A stretch of 64,000 bases of DNA from Sporopachydermia quercuum. Lineage: Eukaryota > Ascomycota > Sporopachydermiomycetes > Sporopachydermiales > Sporopachydermiaceae. Below are positions 32,112 through 42,267 of the stretch, piece by piece. Numbering within the stretch: the stretch's first letter is position 1; each line of letters begins with the position of its first letter. The notes under the pieces were generated by a model. The model was not told the DNA's origin. It saw only the letters and a list, made by a program, of their open reading frames with translations, and did no database searches. The DNA is taken from positions 287,148 through 351,147 of the forward strand of contig BCGN01000003.1 in the NCBI GenBank assembly GCA_001599295.1, read 5' to 3'. The position numbers and the translations under genes were made by a program.

Positions 32112-33652
32112 ATGGTACATTTGGGTCCTAAAAAACCACCCTCCAGAAAGGTATGATGCATTTATTCATAGATACATTTTGTTCTGATTGATTGACTAAC
32201 AATTTAACCCAGGGTTCATATGCTGATATTCCTAGAACCTTAGCCCAAGAAATCATAGCTCTGGAAAATCTGTTCACCGTCTCGAATGACCAACTGAAAA
32301 AAATTGCAAGCCATTTCACAAAAGAACTAGAGAAAGGTCTTACAAAAGAAGGTGGTAGTATTCCTATGAACGTTGGTTGGGTTCTTGATTATCCTACCGG
32401 TCAGGAAACCGGAGAATATTTGGCCTTGGATTTAGGAGGAACCAATCTCAGAGTTGTGTTAGTAACTTTGAGAGGTGATAGTGCATTTGACGTTACTCAA
32501 TCTAAATACAAATTGCCATCATACATTCGTACAGCTTCTGCTGGACAATTATGGGAATTTATTGCTGAATGTATCACCAAGTTTATTCATAGTTCTGAAG
32601 AGGCCCAGCTAGTGGTAAAATCAGGCAGAAAGATTCCCTTGGGTTTCACATTTTCTTACCCATTGACTCAACATGCTATCAACCATGGAATTCTTCAAAG
32701 ATGGACGAAAGGCTTTGATATCGATGGTGTTGAAGGAAATGATGTCGTGTCATTGTTCAGAGGCGCTCTAGAAAAGCTAAGTGTCCCTGTTGAGATCGTT
32801 GCTATTATCAATGATACCACAGGTACATTAGTCGCTTCTCGATATACAGATTCAGAGGCTGAAATGGGACTGATTTTCGGCACGGGATGTAACGGCGCTT
32901 ACTATGATAAAGTCCGTAATATTCCTAAGATCCTTGACGATCTTCCTGAAGGCATTTCTCTGGACGATCCAATGGCAATTAATTGTGAATACGGTGCCTT
33001 TGATAACGAGCATTTCATTTTACCTAGAACCAAGTACGATATAATCATTGACAATTCTTCACCTCGACCCAATCAACAGTCTTTTGAAAAAATGATTTCT
33101 GGTTACTATTTAGGTGAAATAATGAGATTAGTCTTGATTGATTTAATTGACTCCGGACTCATTTTCGAAGGACAAGATCATTCGATCCTCAAATCACAGC
33201 CTTATTTGCTTGATACTTCGTTCTTAGCAAAAATTGAAGAAGATCCTTGGGAAAATTTGTCTGATGTTGAGGCCCTTTTCCAAAAGGAATTGAACATTGA
33301 GACTACTGACGGTGAAAGAGAATTGATCCGTAAGTTAGCTGAAAGTATTGGCACTAGAGCGGCAAGACTGTCAGTATGCGGAATTGCTGGAATTTGCAAG
33401 AAAATGAACATCACGAGATGTCATTGTGCTGCTGATGGTTCAGTTTTCAACAAGTATCCTGACTTCAAGAAAAGAGCTGCTCAAGCTTTGAGAGATATCT
33501 TTGATTGGGAATGTTCCCCAGAAGACTATCCCATTAAAATACTACCAGCAGAAGATGGTAGTGGTGTAGGAGCTGCTGTTATTGCCGCTTTGACTAAGAA
33601 AAGAATTGATGCAGGTAAAGCAGTTGGTCTTGCTAGTTGTAGTCATTTTTAA
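32112..33652 (+). CDS. HXK: Hexokinase (Hxk1/Hxk2 type)
   Basis: Phosphorylates glucose, fructose and mannose at C6 in the first step of glycolysis. In yeasts this type also takes part in glucose repression. Exon 1 is 32112-32150, encoding MVHLGPKKPPSRK. The intron is 32151-32212 (62 nt, the shortest here; donor GTATGA, branch GACTAAC). Exon 2 (32213-33652) starts GSYADIPRTLAQEI. The spliced N-terminus matches yeast hexokinase (MVHLGPKKPQARKGSMADVP). The protein is 492 residues. Motifs: phosphate-1 LALDLGGTNLRVV, the sugar-binding LGFTFSYPLTQ, QRWTKGFD, AIINDTTGTL, FGTGCNGAYYD, MAINCEYGAFDNEH, and the C-terminal EDGSGVGAAVIAAL. Called hexokinase rather than glucokinase from the N-terminal block. 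Confidence 0.95.
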
Positions 33653-33915
33653 GGCAGATCAGATTAAGGTATTCTTACGTTTGACCAATAATAATTTGAT
33701 AAGCTATTAATGGAACTTATGTACTTTGCTAATAATACATAATGTTTTCTTTTTTAATGTCGACTTAGTCGACAATATAAGACGATTTAGCTGGTGATCG
33801 TGTAATTTACATTCAGGTAAATATAAGAGTAATTTCAATAATATCATAACCATTTATTATTCATCTCAATACGAATCATTCTTATTCTCTATTGTTCATT
33901 AGATCATACAACTCC
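33653..33915. other. Convergent 3' region hexokinase/RTG2
   Basis: 263 bp between two converging stop codons. It contains a perfect 8-bp-arm palindrome (listed separately) preceded by a T-rich run. Confidence 0.6.
33758..33774. repeat. Palindrome TGTCGACTTAGTCGACA
   Basis: Two perfect 8-base arms around a single central base, following TTTTTTAA about 110 bp after the hexokinase stop. It contains two GTCGAC words. It could form a short hairpin in a 3' UTR or be a protein-binding site. Function unknown. Confidence 0.8.
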
Positions 33916-35655
33916 TTATATTTCCACCAATTCAACCTTGACACGATCGTTAGCAGTCAATCCATGCTCTTTACTTATTCGCTTTAGTTTCTTCTCTAAT
34001 CCAACCATTCTATGCTTAACAGAAAAACTTGCTGTGCGATCATCATCAACATATTTCAATTGAAGAGAAAACCTTTTGTTTTCCTTTTCAATAACAGAAA
34101 GGTCTAATGCACCTTCTTTCACATTCCCACCAGGGTAAACACCGCAAATAACATGCATTATCCTTCCTATATATCTACTCCACCAAGCGAGTCGTTTAGC
34201 AGCTTTCACCTGGTCTCCAACTGATAATCCTCGCCAGGATATGTTATTATCGTTTTCATCAACAAGCCATACAAGTGATGATCTATATCTTTCTTCTGAT
34301 TCACTTAATTCACCACCCCATCTTTCACATAGTGCCAATCCAATCATAGCTCTAGCTCTATGAGACAATCCATGAGTCCCACTAATAATTCCTGTAGTTG
34401 CAATTCTCAAAGCAGCTGAGCCTTGTAGATCTTTAGGATAAGAAGAATGAACGAATGCTAAATTAGCTAATGCCGCAGTGGTTCTATTGTAAATTTCCTC
34501 TGGAGCAAAAGTTGGTAAAGCTCTTCTAAGAAGGTCTAAGTACTTCTTAGCCAGCATTGGAGCATATGGTGATGATGCAACAATCAAAGGATCTTGCATA
34601 CGTATTTCCTTTGGTAGTGATAAAAACAAATATCCTTCGCGAACTCCACCTTGAGCAAAATGAACTTTTTTCACTCTTGGAAGAGCTTGGCAGGCAGCAC
34701 TAATTAGTAAAGAAACAGCAGGCAATTGAGCTCTACGTCTTTCTGATAATCTAAAGCCAGCTTCTACTAGTCTTGAAGTACCTCTCATAAATGTATCTTG
34801 GGCCAAAGCTTCAAACTTATTCCTTGGCACAGAAAAACCATTTATAATAGAAGATATAGGGTAATTGCTTTGCTGATTCATCATAAGATAGCCAAATCCT
34901 CTAAAACCTCCTCCGCATACGTAAAGATTGAATCCTCCGGTTTTCTCTGCTTCTGCTCTGAAATCTCCAGGAATCTGAATATCACCAGTTGCTTTATACA
35001 AAGCAGAAGCTACTTCCTCTAGCACGGAGTTCATTGATTCAACTTGTAATCTTCTAGACAGTGCCGCAGCACCATAAGGCAAAGAAATAGGATTTGATGA
35101 CAATTCAATTTCCCCATTTTTTGACTTGATCCAAGATAACTGGCATGACCCACCACCTAAATCCATGAACAATCCTTCAAGCCTGAAGAAGGAAGATGCA
35201 ACACCATGAGCGCCAATTGTAGCTTCTTCTTGTTTAGATAAAACTTGAACTTTCCAGCCTGTGGACTTAAAAATACAATCAACGAAGAATTTGGAATTTG
35301 GCGCTTCTCTTGTAGCTTCAGTTGCCACAACATTAATTCTCTTATTGTCTACTATTCCAAAATCTTCGCATATAAGCTTGAATCGTCTCATTGAGACACA
35401 AATCTCATTAATAACTTCATCGGGAATGGGGCCCTTTTTACTTGGTTGAAGATCTTCAGAGTCTGGGATTTCATCGTTATTATTTGAAATATATTGCGCA
35501 TCAAATAGCGATATTCCAATACGATCCTGGTACACACAGGGAATAATTCTTGAATGGTGAGGTGCTAATGAGGAAATAGAGAATCTAATACCATTAGACC
35601 CAATATCAACCATTGCCACTAAGGCATCGGCTATCTCATCAGCTTCAGATTTCAT
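33916..35655 (-). CDS. RTG2: Retrograde signalling protein Rtg2 (PPX/GppA fold)
   Basis: Cytosolic sensor of mitochondrial dysfunction. It relieves Mks1 inhibition of the Rtg1/Rtg3 factors and is also a subunit of the SLIK form of SAGA. The protein is 579 residues (S. cerevisiae 588), single exon, starting MKSEADEIADALVAMVDIGS. The ASKHA/exopolyphosphatase nucleotide fold is seen in VDIGSNGIRFSISSL (phosphate 1), VVATEATREAPNS, MDLGGGSCQLSWI (phosphate 2) and YVCGGGFRGFG (adenosine region). The characteristic C-terminal domain follows (VHFAQGGVREGYLFLSLP, then RAMIGLALCERWGGEL). Divergent from MIM1. Confidence 0.95.
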   Translation of the reverse strand: MKSEADEIADALVAMVDIGSNGIRFSISSLAPHHSRIIPCVYQDRIGISLFDAQYISNNNDEIPDSEDLQPSKKGPIPDEVINEICVSMRRFKLICEDFGIVDNKRINVVATEATREAPNSKFFVDCIFKSTGWKVQVLSKQEEATIGAHGVASSFFRLEGLFMDLGGGSCQLSWIKSKNGEIELSSNPISLPYGAAALSRRLQVESMNSVLEEVASALYKATGDIQIPGDFRAEAEKTGGFNLYVCGGGFRGFGYLMMNQQSNYPISSIINGFSVPRNKFEALAQDTFMRGTSRLVEAGFRLSERRRAQLPAVSLLISAACQALPRVKKVHFAQGGVREGYLFLSLPKEIRMQDPLIVASSPYAPMLAKKYLDLLRRALPTFAPEEIYNRTTAALANLAFVHSSYPKDLQGSAALRIATTGIISGTHGLSHRARAMIGLALCERWGGELSESEERYRSSLVWLVDENDNNISWRGLSVGDQVKAAKRLAWWSRYIGRIMHVICGVYPGGNVKEGALDLSVIEKENKRFSLQLKYVDDDRTASFSVKHRMVGLEKKLKRISKEHGLTANDRVKVELVEI

Positions 35656-36349
35656 ATTCGGATTTCGGCCACTGAAAGGTAAAATTGATATTAATGATGA
35701 TTATGGCAATCAATGCTAAGTGGGAATGTATTTCAGCACGTTATAACTGCTTCTAAGGACTAGTGGTGAGTGAACCGCTGCACTATCTTCAGGCACACGA
35801 TGGAGACACGACTGCTTGCTCACCGTACAACAAAAACTATAGAGATAGAACGATAAAAATTATAATGTAAGTCAAGCAATTTATCTAAAATACGCCACCT
35901 CATTCAATATCAAGACCCTGCTGTTCGTAGGTTAAAATATAAACTATCAGTACTTTCCTTGATAGTAAGTCAGGTCTTATCTATCTATTAGCCTAATTGC
36001 CTGATGAGAATGGAAAAATACTTATGGTTGTAGTTGGTTTTGTATCAACTGTCCCATAACAGGGCATAAAGGATATATGAGATGAGAAGGCGAGAAGTTG
36101 TGACGTGATAAGTGAAATTATAACTTCCGTCTTATATGGGGTGTTAGTGTAATCACACCCGTACATACCGCAAAGGCAAAAGAAGAATTGATTAACTGGT
36201 AGATAGTATAATATAAGAATTGTGATGATTTAGATACGATAATAATGTCATTGGCAAGGTGTATACAGCATATTGCATTATCGGAAGTACAAGTGTTTGG
36301 AGTTGATACTAATGCATGAATGCTTTAAAAGTTGATAATCTGGAGAATT
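35656..36349. other. Divergent promoter region RTG2/MIM1
   Basis: About 690 bp without an ORF. Both flanking genes serve mitochondria (retrograde signal, outer-membrane biogenesis), so a common promoter is possible. No specific site recognised. Confidence 0.5.
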
Positions 36350-36795
36350 ATGGATAGACCCGCAGCACCAGCATATCAAGAAGCTCANGCTGGACAGTTA
36401 ACGAGGCAAGATAGTCAGAGTAGCTACGATGATGAATCGGAATACGAAACTGTGAGCATTTGGAGATACTTTATAAATCGTTATGGTGGACTAAAGAATA
36501 TATTTGCTTCACTCTCGATCAATCTTCTACTGCCATTCATTGCTGGTGTGATGGGCGGTCTTGGTGAGATTTGTGCTCATGAATTAGCTTACAAGTTTGG
36601 ATGGGATCTAACATGGGTAAGTATTTATAAAATTTGAATTATGTAAACAATGGTCATAAATCTAACAAACTGGACATCTAGGGTATTCGAAAAGAAAATA
36701 TAAGACGAGCACCATCGGCTCGGAAGATTGGTCCTGGTGTCATATCTGTCCAGAAGAAGCAAGCGGAAAACGTAGAGAAAGGGGCAGAGGTTTAA
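36350..36795 (+). CDS. MIM1: Mitochondrial outer-membrane import factor Mim1 (Tom13)
   Basis: Small outer-membrane protein that, with Mim2, inserts alpha-helical outer-membrane proteins and helps TOM assembly. Exon 1 is 36350-36616, the intron 36617-36681 (65 nt, donor GTAAGT, branch ATCTAAC), exon 2 36682-36795. The product is 126 residues. A Ser/acidic N-terminus precedes one membrane segment with the family's Gly-zipper (LLLPFIAGVMGGLGEICAHE), followed by LAYKFGWDLTW and, after the splice, a basic tail GIRKENIRRAPSARKIG. This resembles yeast Mim1 (NLVIPFVNGMMLGFGELFAH). The frame is open 18 bases upstream but without an ATG. One N call is in exon 1. Its stop lies 71 bp from that of RPR2. 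Confidence 0.9.
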
Positions 36796-36866
36796 ATATT
36801 TGATATTACAAATTAATAGTATACAATCTAAAAGCAATGGGGAATATTTAAGGAATTCTGAAATAG

Positions 36867-37370
36867 CTATGATACAGCAGCTTTTTCTTCAAAAGAACGA
36901 TACTCAGGATCTTTTCCTATAGGGTACCTTTTTTCGGCTGTACATTTGCATTGCTCAACGAGAATGTCAGATTTTGGTGACTGATTTTTGCTTTGATTCT
37001 TTAGTTCAACAGATGATGTTACTCCAGGAACTAATATACGATCGCATTTCTTGCAAATTGTTCTTTTCATTAGTGGTGCACTATTTGATGTTAGCTTAAT
37101 GTATTTGTTGATCAATAGTAATATAGTTGAATTATAATTATGTAAATAGAATGATACTTACAGTTTAGTTACTGATTTTTGAGATACAGATGTTAGAACT
37201 GACGAGTAAGCCCTTGATAAGGTATCATGATTTCGATTTCCTGCCTTCAGGGTCATTAAAGAGGAAAGTTGATACAAATAATTGATTCTTTCATTATGAT
37301 CCCTGTTGACTACTGTTCGAGCTTTGGGCTTCTTAGCCTTTATGATTTCACAGTCTTGATACCGTTTCAT
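36867..37370 (-). CDS. RPR2: RNase P subunit Rpr2 (Rpp21 family)
   Basis: Zinc-binding subunit of nuclear RNase P, which matures tRNA 5' ends. Exon 1 is 37370-37162 (MKRYQDCEIIKAKKPKARTV), the intron 37081-37161 (81 nt, donor GTAAGT, branch AGCTAAC), exon 2 37080-36867. The product is 140 residues (S. cerevisiae 144). Landmarks: RTVVNRDHNERINYLYQLSS, LSRAYSSVL, then across the splice LAPLMKRTICKKCDRIL (first CxxC of the zinc site), VEQCKC (second pair), and KRYPIGKDPEYRSFEE. The RNase MRP paralogue Snm1 is the alternative, but the C-terminal block fits Rpr2 better. The frame is open 39 bases upstream without an ATG. Confidence 0.9.
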
Positions 37371-38002
37371 AATAGATTCTATATCTTCATATTTGAAGAT
37401 AACTATCAACCTATTGACACCATAAAAAACACGACAATCAAATAGTTATCTTTGTCAACCGAAGAAGAAGTGGTTTGAACAGGAGTAGAAGAAAAATAAA
37501 TTTATAAGATTCGATAGAAAAATTGCCCTGCTTTGAGGTAGAGTAAACCGGAAGTTATTTTAAAGTTATATCGGAATCTATATGTATTAAGTTTTCCGAT
37601 TCTCTATAATATAAACTCAGAACCGATAGTCCATTGTGCATAGCTATTGGGTTGTGTTGTTTCATCCATGCTTGGAATGAACATATCTATTATAAATATG
37701 AGATAAATATAAAAGTTTTTTATACTATCATCTAGTATTGAAGTTCCCAAATATAAATAATGTGTATTTGTCCTCTTTTCTTCTGATCTTATCGCTTGAC
37801 TTCTTGTAAACAGGGTAACTTAAAGCAAGGGAATCTCGAGACTGGCCCNTGATATCTTTCAATGGCAAAAACGAAAGGTAAACTTCAATGTTGGGTTATC
37901 AAACAACCACACATTTATCAAAATGTCAATAAAAAGAAAGGATTAATCAGCATCAGAAAGCCGATCAGATGTCAATTAAAGAGGCTTTTCAAGGATTTCA
38001 TA
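37371..38002. other. Divergent region RPR2/PRE6
   Basis: 632 bp shared promoter. A 69-codon frame from 37862 runs in frame into PRE6 exon 1 but ends in the first intron and is not conserved. No perfect Rpn4 site (GGTGGCAAA) was seen. Confidence 0.5.
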
Positions 38003-38943
38003 ATGAGTGGATACGATAGTGCTTTGTCAATTTTCAGGTATGTTTGTTATGGTGTTATATGGGGACAATGAGACGAATGGTCTTAAATTGAGAACTCAGG
38101 CAAATTGTGTTCCAATTGATTAAAGTATAGACTACTAACATTTTGGCTAATAGTCCCGATGGACATGTTTTCCGTAAGTTTAAGAATTACAGGTTGAAAT
38201 GGTGTTGTGTTTGAAATAAAGAGTGTAACTAACTATAGATAGAGGTGGAGTATGCCCTTGAAGCTGTTAAGAGAGGTACTTGTGCTGTAGCAGTGAAAGG
38301 CNAAGGTGCAGTTGTTTTAGCATGCGAAAGAAGATCTACATTAAAATTACAAGATCCCCGAACATCTCCATCAAAGATTTGTGCAATTGATGAACATATT
38401 CTATTAGCATTTGCTGGATTGAACGCTGACGCCAGAGTACTTATTGACAAGGCCAGGGTGGAAGCACAATCTCATAGATTAAATCTTGATGATCCTATTT
38501 CCGTAGAAAGACTGTCACGATATGTTGCAGGAGTGCAACAAAGATATACTCAAGCAGGCGGCGTTCGACCGTTTGGTATTTCAACCTTAATTGTCGGTTT
38601 TGAAGGAGATGAAGGCAAAGTATTTTTGACAGAACCATCAGGAATATACTCATCCTGGAAAGCGAATGCTATTGGAAGAAGTAGTAAGACTGTACGGGAG
38701 TTTCTAGAAAAAAATTATAAGGAAGAAATGTCGAAAGAAGAAGTAGTTAATTTGACAGTGAAAAGTTTGTTGGAAGTTGTTCAAACTGGTGCTCGTAATA
38801 TTGAAGTTGCTGTGATTTTGCCAGATTCTGTGGAACGTCTCGATGACGAAGAAATTGTTAAGTTTGTTGAAGCAATAGAAAAAGAAAAGGCAGAAGAAGA
38901 GGAAAAGAAGAAGAAGAAGCGTCCAACTAGTTCATCATCATAG
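38003..38943 (+). CDS. PRE6: 20S proteasome subunit alpha-4 (Pre6)
   Basis: Outer-ring alpha subunit of the 20S core. Three exons: 38003-38037 (MSGYDSALSIF), a 20-nt micro-exon 38154-38173 (completes SPDGHVF), and 38243-38943. Intron 1 is 116 nt (donor GTATGT, branch TACTAAC). Intron 2 is 69 nt (donor GTAAGT, branch AACTAAC). Joined, they give SIFSPDGHVFQVEYALEAVK, the exact proteasome alpha-subunit signature, which no single frame contains. The 251-residue product continues through CERRSTLKLQDPRTSPSKI, ARVEAQSHRLN, RYVAGVQQRYTQAGGVRPFG, TEPSGIYSSWKANAIGRSSK and EVVQTGARNIEV. The C-terminus is a Lys/Glu helix and a Ser tail. One N call (codon NAA) sits at a conserved Lys. Confidence 0.97.
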
Positions 38944-41900
38944 ATGTCAGTCATGTTTTGCTAGTGTCATAATTTCACATTTAACAATCTGATAAAACTG
39001 AAACACCTCCAAAGACTCTACAGTTGGCACTGACCTTGTCAATTACCGGCTGTTGATAGATATAGATATGTGTATTTATATCATCATGTTACAAATTTAA
39101 TCATAATAAGTAGAATCTAGTGGTTGTAGGTCGTGTTCTTAATAGGTCCTCAAATTTCGGAAGTCTAGTTAGAACCTCGAAATGCGATCTGCGAAATGNT
39201 GATATGATTTTAGCTTACGTAATCCTTTTATAATAGAGTATCTCATCTCATCTCAATTGATGCGTCTATTTCAACTATTAACTATTTCAAACTATTTATT
39301 ACTGCTGTTTTTAGTGATGTGATCTTTATAAACATAGGATATACCGTTACAACGCTTCTGGAAAGAAGTCTGTAATTACTCTTGGAGTATCTTAGTTTAT
39401 GCATTATTGCGCACGTGAATTATACAGATACAGTTTGGATCTCCAATAATGTCTTTCATAAACTTATCTGTCCCTGGGAAATTTACTTCAACGACGGGTG
39501 GAGCACGAGTGAAATATAATAAAGAATCTTTGTAAACGTTGATCTATAGGAAAATTATATNGTATACAATATTAGAAAATGCAATTGTTTATATCCCCTT
39601 TTTTTATTGCATTGCATCAAACCAGTTTAGTTCTGCAGGGTAATCTGAAAAATCTATTGCTGCATCTGTTCGTGCGATAACCTTTCACTGATTGCAAGTC
39701 ATGATTAATTCATTTCGGCTCAGGAATGATTCTCTGAATCTAACTCATATGTACATGATCAGGAACTGCTGAGAATTTCTAGTATTCTGATAATCCGAAC
39801 ACATGAATCTCCAATATAGTAAATAATCCCGCAGATCGTCTTGGTATCTTGCATGTCCTGTTATTGGTTTTTGATATACTAATCATACTAACCAACAAGC
39901 TAACGGTTTACACTTCTCCAATTGTTGTTCCTCATTCCTCAAATAATACTAGAAAAAACCAGGCTATACAAACAGTTACANCTTCTTTCTCTCCCTCACT
40001 TTTGTTCATGTGAAACTCCTTTCTTATTCTTCAACTAGATTTTGATTATTCAAACACTTTCTACAACTCCTGGTTACTTTGAACTGATTCAGTTCGTTAT
40101 TCGTCAAGGACTTATTGAAACTTCATTCAATCAAAGAGTAAGAACAGGAGAGAAAGGAAACAGTAAGTACGGAAGGTTCAGTTAACTGTAATCTTAACCT
40201 ATGATTTAGCGCAATTCTTTATTTAAAGTTCGTACAGAAAGCTGGTTTTTGATTTTCTTTGTCTTGTCTTATTGTGCCATCTCCACACAATCAATTGACT
40301 CCAACAATAATCAGAAAAAGGGTCTATCGACGGATTAATTGAATGTATCACTTGCTTTACTGCAGCAGCACATTGATGAAATGGAATGGCAATGGAGATG
40401 CTATGGCTGAATTAGGTTGTTTCACCAAACCATGCAGCTTTGTCAGGATTACTTATATTTTTGTTATCACTAGGAAATAATCTGGCAAACGTTTGATAGT
40501 ACTGTACTCATCAAGGAATTTAGAGTACCTCGAGCGTGATAGCAAGTTAAAGCCAATATCATCAACCACTTCATTGATAAGNGCAGTCAAAAAAACCTTC
40601 CGGTGTATAATTATTCTATTCGTAGGCTTTCCAAGAAATGTGTTTTTGATGATTAAAGTAATCTATTAATCTGATAAATACTTAACAAAGTGTATCTACT
40701 CAATGTTTCCTTCTTCATTTGTTCTCTATGTCAGATCTGGAAAGACTCTTAATTCGCAAATACAAGAATTCATATCAAAGATTGATGGTTTTATAGCTAT
40801 GATGAGCAATATAACAGAGGAGTGTTACCTCGTTTGACACTATAGATAGTAATACTTTGACACGGTTGTACAGGGTAGCTTCATATTTCATTCACCATTT
40901 CAAAAGAAAATGATTATATTCACATTGTTCCCTAAAACATGTTCCCTAAAATAGGGGGACTTCCCAGTGGCTTTAGAAGGCGAATAGAAATAAAATAGAA
41001 CAGAATGCAGTTGATGGTTTGATGGAGGCTGCAAATGAGGGTCTATTCATATACTTAATGTGGGATGATGTATCTTCTGCAGCATAGAAACTCAATGGCC
41101 CATAACATAGAACTACACTTCAATAGAATTAGTATTCACATTAGCAGGAGAAACTGTCTGAAAGAAGTTATTAAGACCCATTCAAGTAAACAGACTAATA
41201 TCATTGCTTTGCAATAGAGAACTGTTCTTGTTATATTCAAGTATATATGTTAACCATATGTCAATGGCAACCGATCCTGCAAGTCTCTCTTGCAATAGAG
41301 TTCTGCAGATTCTCAAAGTCGAAAGCTTAATTGAAAGCAGCCACATCAATTGAGTACAAAAATCTATAATGAGAAGCTTGATGAATCAATCTCGTTTTAT
41401 GTTTGAAGAAATGACAAAAAAAATTGAAACTTCTCGGGTTTATTAGTATTTCTGCCCTTCAATGTATAGATTGTATAAAGGAAAATATTTCGGATTGCAT
41501 TAGAAAAGTAATTTGAATCTCATGTATGTATATAAGACATACAGAAAATTCGCCATACAAGTTCATGTTGGGTGGTTCATTGGTTACAGCCACTCATTCT
41601 TCAATCTTTTTCTATACAAACATACCAACTGATCTACCACTTACACTCAGGAAAAATTAAACCACCAGCTCTTTTATTTAATATTTGATAGAGTATCCTT
41701 ATATACTATACATAAATGGGTTCATTATCCCGTCAAATGATCTTCCAATATTCCCAAGCTTCTTCGCGTCAATCTGCACAACTTCTACCACCAGCTAACA
41801 GTTCGAATATAGTTTACGTACAACACTCCTATCACTCTGTAAATATGAACTTAAATGCCAAATCTTAAATGTAAACTTAAAGCTTAAATCACAGACCACA

Positions 41901-42267
41901 ATTGACCTCAGAGGTTTCTTTGTTCGCATCTTTCGTTTCTGTCTCCTTTCTGAGGATCTTCTTCTTCTCTTTCTCTATCTTGTTCATTTTAAAGGCAAGC
42001 TTTGCTAGACCTCATTAAATACCAACAATTGCTTTATTTACAATCCAATTCTGCTTTCTATTGACTTGTCAAGTAAGCTAGAATTTCTTTTCAACTCGGT
42101 AAGTATGTTAGATTTCTATAGACTGACACCTCAAGCAGTTTTCCATATAGCTAGAGACGAAAGGACGACTGAGATACTGATCGTTAAATACCCATGACCT
42201 ATCATCCAACATATGAACTAACCACAGAATACTATAGACTTCAATCCTATAATAAATACANTTGAAA
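38944..42267. other. Gene-free region, 3.3 kb, upstream of GPH1
   Basis: No frame over 60 codons occurs on either strand in this stretch. It contains a 12-bp direct repeat TGTTCCCTAAAA at 40926-40937 and 40940-40951, followed by AGGGGG (40953-40958), which includes a stress-response element core. The 5' part may hold the PRE6 3' UTR and the 3' part a long GPH1 leader. No tRNA B-box or other RNA gene was recognised. Confidence 0.5.
40926..40958 (+). repeat. Direct repeat TGTTCCCTAAAA x2 with adjacent AGGGGG
   Basis: Two identical 12-mers with a 14-bp period, followed by AGGGGG. AGGGG is the core bound by Msn2/Msn4 in yeast, and GPH1 is stress-induced in S. cerevisiae. At about 1.3 kb from the GPH1 ATG, a regulatory role is speculative. 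Confidence 0.6.

Noticed and set aside
36332-36349. Six-codon N-terminal extension of MIM1 in the open frame
   Set aside because: It begins with TTG rather than ATG. The ATG at 36350 is preferred. The same reasoning was applied to upstream non-ATG extensions of TCO89, RPR2, GPH1 and the 24144 gene.
37862-38071. 69-codon plus-strand frame upstream of PRE6
   Set aside because: Its end coincides with PRE6 exon 1 and the first intron. The upstream part has no recognisable domain, and the PRE6 start MSGYD at 38003 matches the family.
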